Positions 16,415-29,464 are shown, counted from the stretch's first letter. The stretch: DNA of 64,000 nucleotides from Oceanobacter sp. 1_MG-2023 (GCF_030689025.1 NZ_JAUYWA010000002.1:124001-188000); one strand, 5' to 3'. Program-made: numbers and translations. Notes: generated by a model not told the origin, from the letters alone.

Positions 16415-17320
16415 ATGATAAAACGTAAACGTGGCCTGGGGCGTGGCCTTGATGCGCTGTTGGCGGCGTCGCATGCCGGTCAGGATGACAATACCCCTGA
16501 GTCGGTAACAGCCGGCCCGGTGCAGGACACAGCCGATAAAGACCTCAGTTATTTGCCGCTGGATGTGATTCAGCCAGGCCAGTATCAGCCGCGTCGGGAT
16601 ATTCAGCCAGAGGCTCTGGAAGAACTGGCCGACTCGATTCGGGCACAAGGACTGATGCAGCCAATCATGGTGCGTTTGTTAACGGGCTCGGAAGATCGTT
16701 ATGAAATCATCGCCGGAGAACGTCGCTGGCGTGCCAGTCGTATGGCCGGGCTGGCGCAAATTCCGGCGCTGGTGCGGAATGTGCCGGATGACGCAGCCAT
16801 TGCCATGGCGCTGATCGAAAACATTCAGCGGGAAGACCTCAACCCGATGGAAGAAGCCATTGCGCTACACCGGTTGCAGCAGGAATTTGAACTGACACAG
16901 CAAGAAGTTGCCCGGGCCGTTGGAAAAAACCGTACCACCGTGGCCAATTTGCTGCGGCTGATGAACCTGAACGCCGATGTAAAAATCCTGTTGGAAAACG
17001 GCGACCTGGAAATGGGCCACGCCAGAGCCTTGCTGGGACTGAGTGATCAGGCGCAGAGCCAGGCAGCCGACCAGGTGGTCGCCAAAGGCCTGACGGTACG
17101 ACAAACCGAAGCGTTGGTGCGTGCCCATGAGCAAAAACAATCAGCCAGTGCCGCAGTTCCCGCACCTGCAGATCCCGATGTCGAACGCTTGGAGCGGCTG
17201 CTGGGAGAGCGCCTCGGTGCCAGTGTGTCCATTCGCCATAATGCCAAAGGGAAAGGAAAACTGGTGATCAACTACACCAGCCTGGATGAGCTGGATGGCA
17301 TTTTGAGCCATTTGCAGTAA
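16415..17320 (+). CDS. parB: Chromosome-partitioning protein ParB
   Basis: ParB is a CTP-dependent clamp that loads at parS. The 301 residues begin KRKRGLGRGLDALL. The ParB/Srx domain follows with YQPRRDIQPEALEELADSI and the CTP-site motif GERRWRAS, then the NIQREDLNPMEEA segment and an HTH (LTQQEVARAVGKNRTTVANLLRL, in parts) that reads parS. A C-terminal dimerisation domain follows a variable linker rich in Ala/Gln. It is the last gene before the atp promoter region. Confidence 0.97.
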   Translation: MIKRKRGLGRGLDALLAASHAGQDDNTPESVTAGPVQDTADKDLSYLPLDVIQPGQYQPRRDIQPEALEELADSIRAQGLMQPIMVRLLTGSEDRYEIIAGERRWRASRMAGLAQIPALVRNVPDDAAIAMALIENIQREDLNPMEEAIALHRLQQEFELTQQEVARAVGKNRTTVANLLRLMNLNADVKILLENGDLEMGHARALLGLSDQAQSQAADQVVAKGLTVRQTEALVRAHEQKQSASAAVPAPADPDVERLERLLGERLGASVSIRHNAKGKGKLVINYTSLDELDGILSHLQ

Positions 17321-17506
17321 GCCTGTCACATCTGAAGGAAATGATTTCTGCTGCGAAAGGACAATAACAACGCGATCAAATGACCAGACAAAGCCGTGCA
17401 AGCAAGGGGTTTTGCTTGACATATGGCCCGAATTGATACGTATCAATAGTGCATAGACCATCCAAAGCACTACGACCAATTTATTACAGATAGATCCGGT
17501 AATTGG

Positions 17507-17535
17507 TTGAAGGCCGGATACCTTGCCCATATAAT
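17507..17535 (+). promoter_or_regulatory. Sigma-70 promoter of the atp operon
   Basis: TTGAAG (17507-17512) and a perfect TATAAT (17530-17535) are 17 bases apart, about 54 bases before atpI. It is the only clear promoter in the 268-base parB-atpI gap. Confidence 0.8.
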
Positions 17536-17588
17536 CACCGCGCTTTCGCACTGGCCAAAGCAGAAATTCAACGACTAGTGAGATCAGG

Positions 17589-17957
17589 TTGTCTACTGTA
17601 CCGCGTCCACCTGTGCATCGGATCGTCATCTTACAACTGATCCTGACGCTGATTTCTGCCTTGATTGCCTGGTTACATAGTGATGTAGCCGCCGTGTCGG
17701 CGTTATTGGGCGGGTTAGCCTGTGCCCTGCCTAACGCTTACTTTGTCTGGCGCGCATTCCGCTATACCGGGGCCAGATCGGCCAGCAGGATTGTACAATC
17801 GCTCTACCAGGGAGAATCCTGGAAGTTTTTGCTGACAGCGCTGTGTTTTATCGTCATCTTCCAGCGGGTTGAGCATCTGAATGCATTGGCACTGTTTGCA
17901 GGATTCATGACAGTGCAGTTGGGGCACCTCGCTTCAGCACATGTCGCCAATTTATAA
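17589..17957 (+). CDS. atpI: ATP synthase subunit I
   Basis: A 122-residue integral membrane protein, a non-essential accessory factor of Fo assembly and c-ring formation. Four hydrophobic segments are visible (starting near residues 12, 37, 82 and 103), and NAYFVWRAF matches the AtpI family. The start is TTG. It is the first gene of the operon, with atpB 21 bases after its stop. Confidence 0.9.
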   Translation: MSTVPRPPVHRIVILQLILTLISALIAWLHSDVAAVSALLGGLACALPNAYFVWRAFRYTGARSASRIVQSLYQGESWKFLLTALCFIVIFQRVEHLNALALFAGFMTVQLGHLASAHVANL

Positions 17958-17975
17958 ACTATGGACTGAGAGTGA

Positions 17976-18842
<867 letters not shown>

Positions 18843-18901
18843 TGCGAATCGACCGACAATTTTAAATTTAACCCTTAACAAACTACGTAACTAAACTTTA
18901 G

Positions 18902-19138
<237 letters not shown>

Positions 19139-19205
19139 TCATCCAAGCGATCCCTGATCGTCTTGAAAGAAACCTGTCCAACGAATTCGTAAGAGGTAAA
19201 TCGTC

Positions 19206-19676
19206 GTGAACATGAATCTGACCATGCTCGGTCAATTGATTGCCTTCGCGATTTTCGTCTGGTTCTGCATGAAATTTGTCTGGCCGCCTTTGACCAGTGC
19301 AATGCAGGAACGTGTAAAGAAAATTGCCGATGGTCTGGACGCAGCAAACCGTGCAGAACGTGACCTGGAACTGGCGCAGGAAAAAGCCATTTCCGAGCTG
19401 CGTGAAAGCAAAGAAAAAGCGGCTGAAATCATCGAACAGGCTAACAAACGTGCCAACCAAATCATCGACGAAGCGAAAGAAACCGCTCGCGCTGAGGGTG
19501 ACCGTCTGGTAGCCGCTGCTCAAGCAGAAGTTGAGCAAGAGGTTAACCGTGCCAAAGAAGTTCTGCGCAAACAGGTATCTGAGCTGGCTGTTGCCGGCGC
19601 TACCAAGATCCTGAGCAAGTCAGTCGATGCGTCAGCTCATGCTGATCTGCTTAATCAACTGACTGAAGAACTCTAA
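19206..19676 (+). CDS. atpF: ATP synthase Fo subunit b
   Basis: A 156-residue stator stalk protein. It has one N-terminal membrane helix ([18 protein letters not shown]) and then a long charged coiled coil, ending with the delta-binding region. The GTG at 19206 has AAGAGG nine bases upstream and is preferred. An ATG two codons later is also possible. Confidence 0.97.
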   Translation: MNMNLTMLGQLIAFAIFVWFCMKFVWPPLTSAMQERVKKIADGLDAANRAERDLELAQEKAISELRESKEKAAEIIEQANKRANQIIDEAKETARAEGDRLVAAAQAEVEQEVNRAKEVLRKQVSELAVAGATKILSKSVDASAHADLLNQLTEEL

Positions 19677-19687
19677 GCGAGGTTGCC

Positions 19688-20224
19688 ATGGCTGAATTAA
19701 CCACTCTCGCTCGGCCATACGCCAAGGCCGTGTTTGCTGAAGCAAAAGAGAAGAAAACCCTGGACGCATGGTCAGAAGATCTGGCCCTGCTGTCTTTATA
19801 TGCATCCGACGCCGAGATGGCGAAAGTGCTGGTACATCCTTCTCTGACTGCGGCACAGCAAGCACAAGCCTTGATTGACGTATGTGGCGAAAAGCTTAAT
19901 GACGCAGCCAAAAACCTGGTAAACGTTCTGGCAGAAAACAAGCGCCTGACGCTGTTGACTGAAATTACAGCTCTTTATGAAGAGCTGAAGGCCCAGCTGC
20001 AAAACGCAGTAGATGTCGTAGTGACCTCTGCGTACGCACTGACCGAAGCACAGTCGAACAAGCTCGCTCAGGCACTTAAAGCCAAACTGCAACGTGATGT
20101 CCGCATGACCAGCGAAGTTGATGAGACCCTCATCGGCGGCGCTATTATTCGTGCAGGCGACCTGGTTATTGACGGCTCACTCACAGGCAAGCTGTCAAAG
20201 TTGGCCGAAGCGATGAAATCCTAG
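19688..20224 (+). CDS. atpH: ATP synthase F1 subunit delta
   Basis: The 178-residue delta subunit links the b-subunit stalk to the top of F1. It has the N-terminal ELTTLARPYAKAVFAEA and the C-terminal signature DETLIGGAIIRAGDLVIDGS seen across the family. It starts 11 bases after atpF and ends 15 bases before atpA. Confidence 0.97.
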   Translation: MAELTTLARPYAKAVFAEAKEKKTLDAWSEDLALLSLYASDAEMAKVLVHPSLTAAQQAQALIDVCGEKLNDAAKNLVNVLAENKRLTLLTEITALYEELKAQLQNAVDVVVTSAYALTEAQSNKLAQALKAKLQRDVRMTSEVDETLIGGAIIRAGDLVIDGSLTGKLSKLAEAMKS

Positions 20225-20239
20225 TTTGAGGGACGATGC

Positions 20240-21778
20240 ATGCAGCAACTGAATCCATCCGAGATCAGTGAAGTCATCAAAAAGCGCATCGAAAGTCTCG
20301 ATGTGACTTCACAAGCCCAGAACGAGGGCACCGTTGTATCCGTATCCGACGGTATCGTTCGTATCCATGGTCTTGCCGACGTAATGTACGGTGAGATGAT
20401 TGAATTTGAAGGCGGTGTATACGGCCTGGCCATGAACCTGGAACGCGACTCTGTAGGCGCGGTTATTCTGGGCGAATACAAATCGCTGGCTGAAGGCCAG
20501 AAAGCGAAATGTACCGGCCGTATCCTGGAAGTTCCAACCGGCGAAGCCATGCTGGGTCGCGTTGTGAACACACTGGGACACCCAATTGACGGAAAAGGTC
20601 CTATTGAGACCAGCACATCGGCACCTGTTGAACGTGTTGCGCCTGGCGTAATTGCTCGTCAGGGTGTTGATCAGCCGCTGCCAACAGGCTACAAGGCGGT
20701 TGACTCCATGGTGCCGGTTGGCCGTGGCCAGCGTGAGCTGATCATTGGTGACCGTCAGACTGGTAAGTCAGCGATGGCGATCGATGCCATCATCAACCAG
20801 AAAGGCAGCGGCGTTAAATGTGTTTACGTTGCAATTGGCCAGAAGCAATCTTCCATTGCGAACGTCGTTCGTAAACTGGAAGAGCACGGCGCGATGGAAC
20901 ATACCATCATCGTTGCTGCTGGTGCTGCCGATCCTGCAGCAATGCAGTTCCTGGCGCCCTATTCCGGCTGTGCGATGGGAGAATACTTCCTCGATCGTGG
21001 TGAAGACGCCCTGATTGTATACGATGACCTGACCAAACAAGCCTGGGCTTACCGTCAGATCTCATTGTTGCTGAAGCGTCCTCCGGGTCGTGAAGCATAT
21101 CCTGGTGACGTTTTCTATTTGCACTCCCGTTTGCTGGAACGTGCTTGTCGCGTTAACCCTGATTACGTGAAAAGCGTAAGCGGTGTTGAAGGCAAAACCG
21201 GTTCTCTGACGGCTCTGCCAATCATTGAAACCCAGGGCGGTGACGTCTCGGCATTCGTACCAACCAACGTGATTTCGATCACCGATGGTCAGATCTTCCT
21301 GGAAACCAACCTGTTCAACTCTGGCGTACGTCCAGCGATGAACGCCGGTATTTCGGTTTCTCGTGTAGGTGGTGCAGCGCAGACCAAAATCATCAAGAAA
21401 CTGGGCGGTGGTATTCGTCTGGCTTTGGCTCAGTATCGTGAATTGGCGGCATTCGCCCAGTTCGCATCTGACCTGGATGAAGCGACTCGCAAACAGCTGG
21501 AACATGGTAAAGCCGTTACCGAGCTGATGAAGCAAGGTCAGTATGCACCGATGTCCACTGCAGAAATGGGATTGTCGATTTACGCTGCTACCGAAGGCTT
21601 CCTGGAAGACGTTGAAGTATCCAAGATCAAGTCTTTTGAAGCTGCTCTGCTGAGCTACGCCAACAGCGAATTTGCTGAACTGATGGCGAAGATCAACGTG
21701 AAGGGCGACTTCAATAACGAAATCGCGGCCAGTCTGAAAGAGTGTATTGAAACTTTCAAGAACTCCCAGACTTGGTAA
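20240..21778 (+). CDS. atpA: ATP synthase F1 subunit alpha
   Basis: The 512-residue non-catalytic nucleotide-binding subunit. It has [18 protein letters not shown] at the N-terminus, P-loop GDRQTGKS at 170-177, and the ATP synthase alpha/beta signature [17 protein letters not shown]. The arginine in that signature serves the catalytic site of beta. Length is standard. Confidence 0.98.
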   Translation: MQQLNPSEISEVIKKRIESLDVTSQAQNEGTVVSVSDGIVRIHGLADVMYGEMIEFEGGVYGLAMNLERDSVGAVILGEYKSLAEGQKAKCTGRILEVPTGEAMLGRVVNTLGHPIDGKGPIETSTSAPVERVAPGVIARQGVDQPLPTGYKAVDSMVPVGRGQRELIIGDRQTGKSAMAIDAIINQKGSGVKCVYVAIGQKQSSIANVVRKLEEHGAMEHTIIVAAGAADPAAMQFLAPYSGCAMGEYFLDRGEDALIVYDDLTKQAWAYRQISLLLKRPPGREAYPGDVFYLHSRLLERACRVNPDYVKSVSGVEGKTGSLTALPIIETQGGDVSAFVPTNVISITDGQIFLETNLFNSGVRPAMNAGISVSRVGGAAQTKIIKKLGGGIRLALAQYRELAAFAQFASDLDEATRKQLEHGKAVTELMKQGQYAPMSTAEMGLSIYAATEGFLEDVEVSKIKSFEAALLSYANSEFAELMAKINVKGDFNNEIAASLKECIETFKNSQTW

Positions 21779-21844
21779 GTCCGGCGCTGGCGACCAGTAA
21801 TGGTTGCCAGCAGGATTCAACCTTCAACGTGAGGCAGCTTGGTT

Positions 21845-22705
21845 ATGGCAGTCGGTAAAGAAATTAAAGAGCAGATTACGAGTGTAAAAAGCACGCAGAA
21901 AATTACTTCAGCCATGGAAAAAGTGGCTGTTAGTAAAATGCGTCGCGCTCAGCTGCGTATGGAAAAAAGCCGCCCTTACGCGGAAAAAATCCGTAACGTA
22001 ATTGGCCATCTGGCCAACGCGACTTCTGAATACCGCCATCGTTATCTGCAAGATCGTGATGTCAAACGGGTTGGTTATATCGTTGTGTCTTCCGACCGTG
22101 GCCTGTGTGGTGGTTTGAACAATAATCTGTTCAAGCTGCTTGCTCGGGAAACAAAAAACTGGAGAGGAGAAGGAGTGGATGTTGATTTCTGCTCTATCGG
22201 TGCCAAGGCATCGCTGTTTTTCTCCAGTTTTGGTGGCAATGTTGTGGCTGCAAAATCCCATTTGGGTGACGCGCCGGAACTGGCCAGCCTGATCGGCTCG
22301 GTAAAAGTGATGCTGGACGCATTTGACGAAGGCAAGATTGATCGTCTGTTTATCGTCCACAATCGTTTTGTAAACACCATGACCCAACAACCTGTTGCGG
22401 AACAAATATTGCCGCTGAAGGCAGATGAAGAATTCGCTCGGGATCACTCATGGGATTATATCTACGAACCTGCTGCCGAGGAAATCATCGACAGCTTGCT
22501 GGTTCGTTTCATCGAATCCCAAGTGTATCAGAGTGTGGTTGAGAACAACGCCTGTGAACAGGCCGCGCGTATGTTGGCAATGAAGAACGCCACCGATAAC
22601 GCCGGCGACATGATTAACGAGCTGAATTTGTTGTACAACAAGGCTCGTCAGGCAGCGATCACCCAGGAAATTTCGGAAATCGTTAGCGGCGCCGCGGCTG
22701 TATAA
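21845..22705 (+). CDS. atpG: ATP synthase F1 subunit gamma
   Basis: The central rotor shaft. The 286-residue product reads [20 protein letters not shown] with [16 protein letters not shown], and ends with the conserved [19 protein letters not shown] helix that sits in the alpha/beta bearing. A TTG at 21839 would add two residues, but the ATG at 21845 has GAGG ten bases upstream and matches the family start. Confidence 0.98.
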   Translation: MAVGKEIKEQITSVKSTQKITSAMEKVAVSKMRRAQLRMEKSRPYAEKIRNVIGHLANATSEYRHRYLQDRDVKRVGYIVVSSDRGLCGGLNNNLFKLLARETKNWRGEGVDVDFCSIGAKASLFFSSFGGNVVAAKSHLGDAPELASLIGSVKVMLDAFDEGKIDRLFIVHNRFVNTMTQQPVAEQILPLKADEEFARDHSWDYIYEPAAEEIIDSLLVRFIESQVYQSVVENNACEQAARMLAMKNATDNAGDMINELNLLYNKARQAAITQEISEIVSGAAAV

Positions 22706-22732
22706 GCCGGGGAACGAAGGTTTTAAGGTTAA

Positions 22733-24139
<1,407 letters not shown>

Positions 24140-24197
24140 TTCGGGCTGGTAAGGCCGGAATCATCCGGCTTTACCTCCTCAACCTGAGGAATACCTT

Positions 24198-24626
24198 ATG
24201 GCGATCACTGTACATTGCGATATTGTCAGTGCCGAAGAGAATCTCTTCTCCGGTCTGGTCGAGCGCGTTATTGCTGCGGGCCTGATGGGTGAGCTTGGTA
24301 TTGAACCAGGCCACGCGCCCTTGCTGACCCCGTTGAAACCAGGTCCGGTTCGTATCGTCAGACAAGGCGGTAGCGAAGAGGTTGTTTACGTCTCTGGTGG
24401 TTATCTGGAAGTTCAACCAAACCGGGTGACTGTGTTGGCTGATACGGCAGTTCGTGCGCACGATATTGACGAAGCCGCCGCTCTGGAAGCCAAGAAACAC
24501 GCTGAACAAGCACTGGCAAATCAAGGTTCCGACTTTGATTATTCCCGCGCTCTGTCCCAGCTTGCTGAAGCCGCAGCCCAGCTGCGCACCATTCAGCAAA
24601 TCCGTGAAAAACTGGGCAAGCGCTAA
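24198..24626 (+). CDS. atpC: ATP synthase F1 subunit epsilon
   Basis: The 142-residue epsilon subunit, a rotor component and inhibitor of ATP hydrolysis. The N-terminal beta sandwich begins [19 protein letters not shown] and includes [14 protein letters not shown]. Two C-terminal helices follow ([14 protein letters not shown] and [16 protein letters not shown]). It is the last gene before a strong terminator. Confidence 0.97.
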   Translation: MAITVHCDIVSAEENLFSGLVERVIAAGLMGELGIEPGHAPLLTPLKPGPVRIVRQGGSEEVVYVSGGYLEVQPNRVTVLADTAVRAHDIDEAAALEAKKHAEQALANQGSDFDYSRALSQLAEAAAQLRTIQQIREKLGKR

Positions 24627-24647
24627 GCTTCGCCTGTTTTTGACGGC

Positions 24648-24673
24648 AGCCCTCGAATCTTCGGGGGCTTTTT
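24648..24673 (+). terminator. Rho-independent terminator of the atp operon
   Basis: A 10-base-pair stem (AGCCCTCGAA/TTCGGGGGCT, one G-T pair) with a 2-base centre is followed by a T run, 22 bases after atpC. Confidence 0.85.
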
Positions 24674-24776
24674 ATTTTCTGCCGACAGGATGTCAGATGG
24701 CCGTTAATATTTTTCTGTCTCCTGTTCGTGCGATTTTATACGATATCGTGTTCCCAAAGCTCAGGAGAGCGTCCTT

Positions 24777-25361
24777 ATGTCCAAAGTATTTTCCAGGGCC
24801 TTGTTGCCCTTGATGGTCGCTGCCTCATCCTCTGTGATGGCTGGCCAGTTTTATGCCGGTGTGGGAATAGCCGGTTTTATCGGCAGTGGAGAAGAGGAAT
24901 ACACATCAGGTCGTTACTCTGTTACCTATGATTATGAGTATTCGCAACAATCGATCGGGTTGGGTTATCAGTTTGATAACGACAACCGCCTGGAAGTCTC
25001 TTTGGCGACCATTGATGTAGAATATGACAACGATTTTTATGATGATGAATCATACTCTGGCCTTGATGTGGATTATTCGTTTGTTTGGCGTTACGAAGCC
25101 GTCAGACCCTATCTGCTGATTGGCTTTGGGTTGTACACATACGATGATTCAGGAGAGTACTATGCCGATGGTGAGGACTTGTCCGGCGTTGCATTCAACT
25201 TTGGCGCAGGCGTAATCTGGCAGTTCCATGAACATCTGGATGTTGACCTGGGTTACGGCTTCAAGTCGATTGGCTGGCAGGATGCGGAGGATGGCCACCA
25301 CATCTACGAAACCCAATCTACCCAGAGCGGTTTCGATCTTGCGGCGCATATATTGTTCTGA
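24777..25361 (+). CDS. Outer-membrane beta-barrel protein of unknown role
   Basis: A 194-residue protein with a signal peptide (basic start, hydrophobic core, cleavage probably after SSVMA). The mature part is made of amphipathic strands rich in Tyr, Gly and Asp (for example SIGLGYQFDNDNRLEVSLATI and LLIGFGLYTYDD) and ends in phenylalanine, as expected for BAM-inserted barrels. Size and pattern suit an eight-stranded OmpA/OmpW-like barrel of the OMP_b-brl type. It is monocistronic, with its own terminator. No substrate can be read from the sequence. Confidence 0.85.
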   Translation: MSKVFSRALLPLMVAASSSVMAGQFYAGVGIAGFIGSGEEEYTSGRYSVTYDYEYSQQSIGLGYQFDNDNRLEVSLATIDVEYDNDFYDDESYSGLDVDYSFVWRYEAVRPYLLIGFGLYTYDDSGEYYADGEDLSGVAFNFGAGVIWQFHEHLDVDLGYGFKSIGWQDAEDGHHIYETQSTQSGFDLAAHILF

Positions 25362-25383
25362 TTGACGCCAGAAGATGATGTGC

Positions 25384-25408
25384 AACAGGCGCCATGGCGC
25401 CTGTTTTT
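25384..25408. terminator. Rho-independent terminator after the beta-barrel gene
   Basis: A perfect 22-base palindrome (AACAGGCGCCA and complement) is followed by a T run on the plus strand. It lies between convergent genes and may work both ways. Confidence 0.85.
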
Positions 25409-25473
25409 GTATCTGTTAATCTGTTATGCGTTCAATCAATATCACACCTGTACATACACACCTGCGGGTTTGC

Positions 25474-26382
25474 TTATTGTTCAGCAAACAGTATGGAAGC
25501 GGTTTTCACCACACTGGCATGGCGTTCTGCCAGGCGCTGGTGATCCTTGTCATAGCCACCTCCAATGACCGTCACAACCGGTATGCCGCGCTGTTGGCAG
25601 TATGCCAGCACCCAGCGGTCCCGTTGCTGAATACCCTCCAGGGTTATATTCAGGTGGCCGAGCTCATCCCCTTCCCAGACATCAACTCCGGCATCGTAAA
25701 TCACCAGCTCTGGCTGCTGTTCATGAATCAGGCGTTCGAAGGTGTCCCTGACAACTGTAAGATAGGCAGCATCATCGAGATATTGCCCAAGGCCAATATC
25801 AAGATCACTGCGGTGTTTACGGAAAGGAAAATTCTTCTCGCAGTGAATCGAGCAAGTAAATGCCCGTGGCTCATGCTCCAGCAGAGCCGCAGTGCCATCC
25901 CCCTGATGCACATCCAGATCAAAAATCAACAAACGCTGGACTTCTCGCCGTTGCAGCAGAGTCAGGGCGGTATAGGCGAGATCGTTGACCAGGCAAAAAC
26001 CAGAGCCAAAATCATAATGAGCATGGTGGGTGCCGCCAGCGAGATGGCTGGCCATGCCATGCTGGAGTGCCAGCCGGGCGGCCAGCAAGGTGCCATTGGG
26101 TGCGGTCAGGGTCCGGTCTATCAAACCCTGGCTCCAGGGTAAGCCCAGGCGTCGCCAGGCTTTCATCTCAATGGCATCGTCAACCAGAGCCTGCAGGTAA
26201 ACCGGACTGTGGGTAATGGCGAGGTCGGCGATGGAAGCCGCGGCAGGCTGATAGATATTATCGTGGATATAACCCTGCTGTAACAGATGGTCGTGCAGGC
26301 GCACAAACTTGGACATGACAAAGCGATGGTTGTCCGGGAACGGGCAAGAATAGTTGGTGTGATAAACAATAGGCAATTTCAT
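25474..26382 (-). CDS. Histone-deacetylase-family amidohydrolase
   Basis: A 302-residue zinc amidohydrolase of the arginase/deacetylase fold (HDAC, AcuC, acetylpolyamine deacetylase group). Visible are the histidine pair in GGTHHAHYDFGSGFCLVNDLA, the zinc ligands in FDLDVHQGDGT and YDAGVDVWEGDELG, and the GGGYD loop with the catalytic tyrosine. The ATG at 26382 (MKLPIVYHTNYSCPF) fits the family start; an in-frame TTG at 26403 would add seven residues. Bacterial members deacetylate acetyl-CoA synthetase or acetylpolyamines. The substrate is not evident, though a polyamine cluster lies 22 kb away. Confidence 0.9.
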   Translation of the reverse strand: MKLPIVYHTNYSCPFPDNHRFVMSKFVRLHDHLLQQGYIHDNIYQPAAASIADLAITHSPVYLQALVDDAIEMKAWRRLGLPWSQGLIDRTLTAPNGTLLAARLALQHGMASHLAGGTHHAHYDFGSGFCLVNDLAYTALTLLQRREVQRLLIFDLDVHQGDGTAALLEHEPRAFTCSIHCEKNFPFRKHRSDLDIGLGQYLDDAAYLTVVRDTFERLIHEQQPELVIYDAGVDVWEGDELGHLNITLEGIQQRDRWVLAYCQQRGIPVVTVIGGGYDKDHQRLAERHASVVKTASILFAEQ

Positions 26383-26667
26383 GATGAACCGGCAGAGTTC
26401 CAACGGCAGAGAGTCTGTAGGGTAGCTGAACCAACGGTGGGACTATGCCGCCGTACTGCATCAGAAACTAGCATATTGTCCGGCAATGCGTGACCTTTAA
26501 ACAGACCTACGACCAAGGGCGAGTGGCAATTTGATAGCCTGTATGGTCCATTAGAAGCCTGTCAGGATTTGCTCCTGAACGTGCAACGCAGCGCCAGAGC
26601 AGGCTTTTGTCAGTCTGCCGGCATACTGTTTAGTCAGCGATGCAACGTCTATTTTTCCGAGGTTGAT

Positions 26668-26919
26668 GTGAAAAAAGATAATAAAAACAAGAAAACAGCC
26701 ACAGAGAATCAAGCGATCTCCAGCTTTGAGAAATTCTTTTACCGCTATATCGCCTGGTTTCCGATTCTGGTGTTACCGGCCCTGGTATGGGAGATGTTCA
26801 GCGTCAACGACTATGCCCCGGCAGGGTTGATCGGCGTTATGCATGCCGTGCTGGTGTTCCGTCTGGTCACGATTGCCGGGCAGGAAGGCTGGTTCAAAAA
26901 GCGGCAGCAACAAGTCTGA
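26668..26919 (+). CDS. Small two-helix membrane protein, unknown
   Basis: An 83-residue protein starting VKKDNKNKK, with a charged N-terminus, two hydrophobic segments (IAWFPILVLPALVWEMF and GLIGVMHAVLVFRLVTIA) and a basic tail. The GTG at 26668 has GAGG five bases upstream. The same frame opens further up at 26569, but that extension is less convincing. It diverges from the deacetylase gene and converges on the glycosyltransferase-like gene. No family was recognised. Confidence 0.6.
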   Translation: MKKDNKNKKTATENQAISSFEKFFYRYIAWFPILVLPALVWEMFSVNDYAPAGLIGVMHAVLVFRLVTIAGQEGWFKKRQQQV

Positions 26920-27012
26920 GATGCGCCGGTGCCTACCCGGGTACCGGTAGAAAACATGACTTAGGCTGGGACTACACAAAGGTGCCGCTATGCTGCTTGG
27001 TCACCGTCGATG

Positions 27013-27846
27013 CTATTTTTTTGAAAAATAATCGGACAGGACAAAGTACTTTATCTTGTTGATCAAAGAGTAGTCTGATGGATTGCCGAGAAAAAATTCC
27101 TGTGGGACTTTTTCGAGATTGTGAGTACCTTTGGCCCGAAAGGTTTTAATCAGGTTGCGCATGGTTCTGTAACCCAGCAGGCTCAGCAAGGACGGACAGG
27201 CCTCGCCATCTTTATCAATAAAGTGATGCAGGCTGGGGCTATGAATAATTTTCGGAAATCCTCGCGCCTGGTTAGTGATACGTAACCAGTGCAAGTGCAT
27301 GACATTGTATTCGGTAGGTAATATATGTACATGGAGGTTAGAGAGCCAAATCAGCTCCCGAAAAAGTGGCTGGTCAGCATTACTGCCAGTCTCTTGCATT
27401 AACCGCTTCCAGGTATTGAGAAAGGCCGTTGTTTCTTCCGTTTTTCGTATTCCGACAACGCCACTATTCAAGGCTGGAAACGATTCAGGAAATGATAGTT
27501 TATGTATTCTCTGGCCATGGTGACTGGTTCGCGCCTGATCGTGTACCGCCGCGATATCAAAACGGTCAAGGATAAAGAACACATCAGATATATCGTCGAT
27601 TACAAAAGTATCGGCATCGATATAAACCGTTTTTTCAAAGCGGGAATCCTGCAACGCGTCAATTTTGGCGCGAAACCAGGAGTCTTCATACACATGAACC
27701 TGATCGAAAACATCGTCATCGCATGGTTGATCTGTGAACAAGTCGATCGGGTAATCGGGGCACTGTGCCTTGAGACTGCGAGCCGAGCGAATGGCTAGCT
27801 GTGTGTAGCCAATATCGCCCGTTGCTGCATAGACAAATCCATTCAT
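27013..27846 (-). CDS. Glycosyltransferase-like protein (GT-A fold)
   Basis: A 277-residue protein with the layout of nucleotide-sugar transferases of the GT8 type. It has an N-terminal GFVYAATGDIGYTQLAIRSARSL, a DxD metal motif in VYIDADTFVIDD, and a later LNSGVVGIRK that resembles the acceptor-side motif of such enzymes. The ATG at 27846 is preferred over a TTG one codon earlier. It starts 30 bases after the argH stop on the same strand, so it may be the distal gene of an argH transcript. It is not part of any visible polysaccharide cluster. Confidence 0.75.
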   Translation of the reverse strand: MNGFVYAATGDIGYTQLAIRSARSLKAQCPDYPIDLFTDQPCDDDVFDQVHVYEDSWFRAKIDALQDSRFEKTVYIDADTFVIDDISDVFFILDRFDIAAVHDQARTSHHGQRIHKLSFPESFPALNSGVVGIRKTEETTAFLNTWKRLMQETGSNADQPLFRELIWLSNLHVHILPTEYNVMHLHWLRITNQARGFPKIIHSPSLHHFIDKDGEACPSLLSLLGYRTMRNLIKTFRAKGTHNLEKVPQEFFLGNPSDYSLINKIKYFVLSDYFSKK

Positions 27847-27876
27847 CAATATATCGCTTCCCTGCTAACAGGACAC

Positions 27877-29274
27877 CTAAGGTCTGGATGCTAGCATATT
27901 CTGCGCCCGCACCGCAGCTGCCCGTACCTGATCTGGCGCAGTACCGCCGATATGATCGCGAGCGGCAACAGAGCCTTCCAGGGTCAGTACATCAAAGACA
28001 TCGACAGTAATTTCATCGGAAAACTGCTGCAGTTCTTCCAGCGTCATGTCACTGAGATCCTTGCCTTGCTCCAGGCCATAAGCCACCGCTTTACCAACAA
28101 TTTCGTGGGCGTCACGGAAGGGAATACCCTTGCGTACCACGTAATCGGCGAGATCGGTGGCGGTGGAGAAACCCCGCTTGGCAGCATCCCGCATATCATC
28201 CCGACGTGCTTGCAGGTGAGGAGCCATATCTGCAAAGGCTCGCAGGCTGTCGCGCAAGGTATCGACGGTATCGAACAGGGGTTCCTTGTCTTCCTGATTG
28301 TCCTTGTTGTAGGCCAGTGGCTGGGACTTCATCAGTGTCAGCAGGCTGACCAGATGACCATAGACCCGGCCGGTTTTGCCTCGTACCAGTTCAGGAACGT
28401 CGGGGTTCTTTTTCTGCGGCATGATGGATGAGCCGGTGCAAAAGCGGTCTGGCAAATCAATAAAGCGGAATTGCGCCGATGCCCACAGCACCAGCTCTTC
28501 CGAGAAGCGTGACATATGCATCATGATCAGCGCTGCGGCACTGGTGAATTCGATGGCGAAGTCGCGATCGGAGACAGAATCCAGACTGTTTTCAGTGGGA
28601 GCGTCAAAGCCGAGCAATTCGGCAGTATAGAAGCGGTCAATCGGGTAAGTCGTACCGGCCAGCGCTGCAGCCCCCAAAGGCAACTGGTTAACCCGCTTGC
28701 GGCAATCCTGCAGGCGGGCGTAGTCCCGTTCCAGCATCGCATTCCAGGCCAGCAGGTGATGACCAAAGGTGACTGGCTGTGCGGTTTGCAGGTGGGTGAA
28801 GCCCGGCATGATGGTGTCGGCTTCCCGCTTGGCCAGTTCAATCAGGCCTTGTTGCAGGCGGGTCAGTTCGGCACTGATCAGATCGATTTCATCACGCAAG
28901 TACAGGCGGATATCGGTGGCAACCTGATCGTTACGGGAGCGGCCGGTGTGCAGTTTTTTGCCGGTGATACCGATCTTGGCAGTCAGTGCGGCCTCGATGT
29001 TCATGTGCACGTCTTCCAGTGCGATCGACCAGTCGAAATCACCGCGCTCAATCTCGATACGTACTTCTTCCAGGCCACGAATGATATCGTCGCGCTCGTC
29101 GTTACTCAGCACTCCGACGTGGGCCAGCATGCGGGCGTGGGCAACCGAGCCCTGGATGTCGTGGCGGTACATGCGCTGGTCAAAGTCCACTGACGCAGTG
29201 TAACGGGCAACAAATGCATCGGTTGGCTCAGAAAAACGGCCGCCCCACGAGGCATTGGTGGATTGATCAGTCAT
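27877..29274 (-). CDS. argH: Argininosuccinate lyase
   Basis: The last enzyme of arginine synthesis, splitting argininosuccinate into arginine and fumarate. The 465 residues begin [20 protein letters not shown]. They include [20 protein letters not shown] (in parts), [11 protein letters not shown] and the fumarase/lyase superfamily signature [12 protein letters not shown] with the catalytic serine. An ORF extension to 29331 is rejected: the ATG at 29274 has a strong GGGGGAG upstream and fits the family start. It diverges from algZ, as in Pseudomonas. Confidence 0.97.
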   Translation of the reverse strand: MTDQSTNASWGGRFSEPTDAFVARYTASVDFDQRMYRHDIQGSVAHARMLAHVGVLSNDERDDIIRGLEEVRIEIERGDFDWSIALEDVHMNIEAALTAKIGITGKKLHTGRSRNDQVATDIRLYLRDEIDLISAELTRLQQGLIELAKREADTIMPGFTHLQTAQPVTFGHHLLAWNAMLERDYARLQDCRKRVNQLPLGAAALAGTTYPIDRFYTAELLGFDAPTENSLDSVSDRDFAIEFTSAAALIMMHMSRFSEELVLWASAQFRFIDLPDRFCTGSSIMPQKKNPDVPELVRGKTGRVYGHLVSLLTLMKSQPLAYNKDNQEDKEPLFDTVDTLRDSLRAFADMAPHLQARRDDMRDAAKRGFSTATDLADYVVRKGIPFRDAHEIVGKAVAYGLEQGKDLSDMTLEELQQFSDEITVDVFDVLTLEGSVAARDHIGGTAPDQVRAAAVRAQNMLASRP

Positions 29275-29351
29275 GTACTCCCCCTCAATAAACGCAAATG
29301 TTGTGGCTCTATTGGCGTTGGCCAGCCACAACAGAAAATTTCCAGCCGCAG

Positions 29352-29357
29352 AGTATA
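29352..29357 (-). promoter_or_regulatory. Possible -10 element of argH
   Basis: TATACT on the minus strand lies 78 bases upstream of argH. The hexamer 17 bases further upstream (TTAAAC) is only a partial -35 match. Confidence 0.35.
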
Positions 29358-29464
29358 CCTGTGGCGTGGCAACGGTTTAACCGGAATGTGGAGCAGATAC
29401 TTGTTGTCGTCCGAGACTAAAGCGAGACTAGTACTGTTTTTACCTTACGGTCAGAGGATCAGCT

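Noticed and set aside
25426-26142. 238-codon plus-strand ORF
   Set aside because: Antisense to the deacetylase-family gene with intact zinc ligands.
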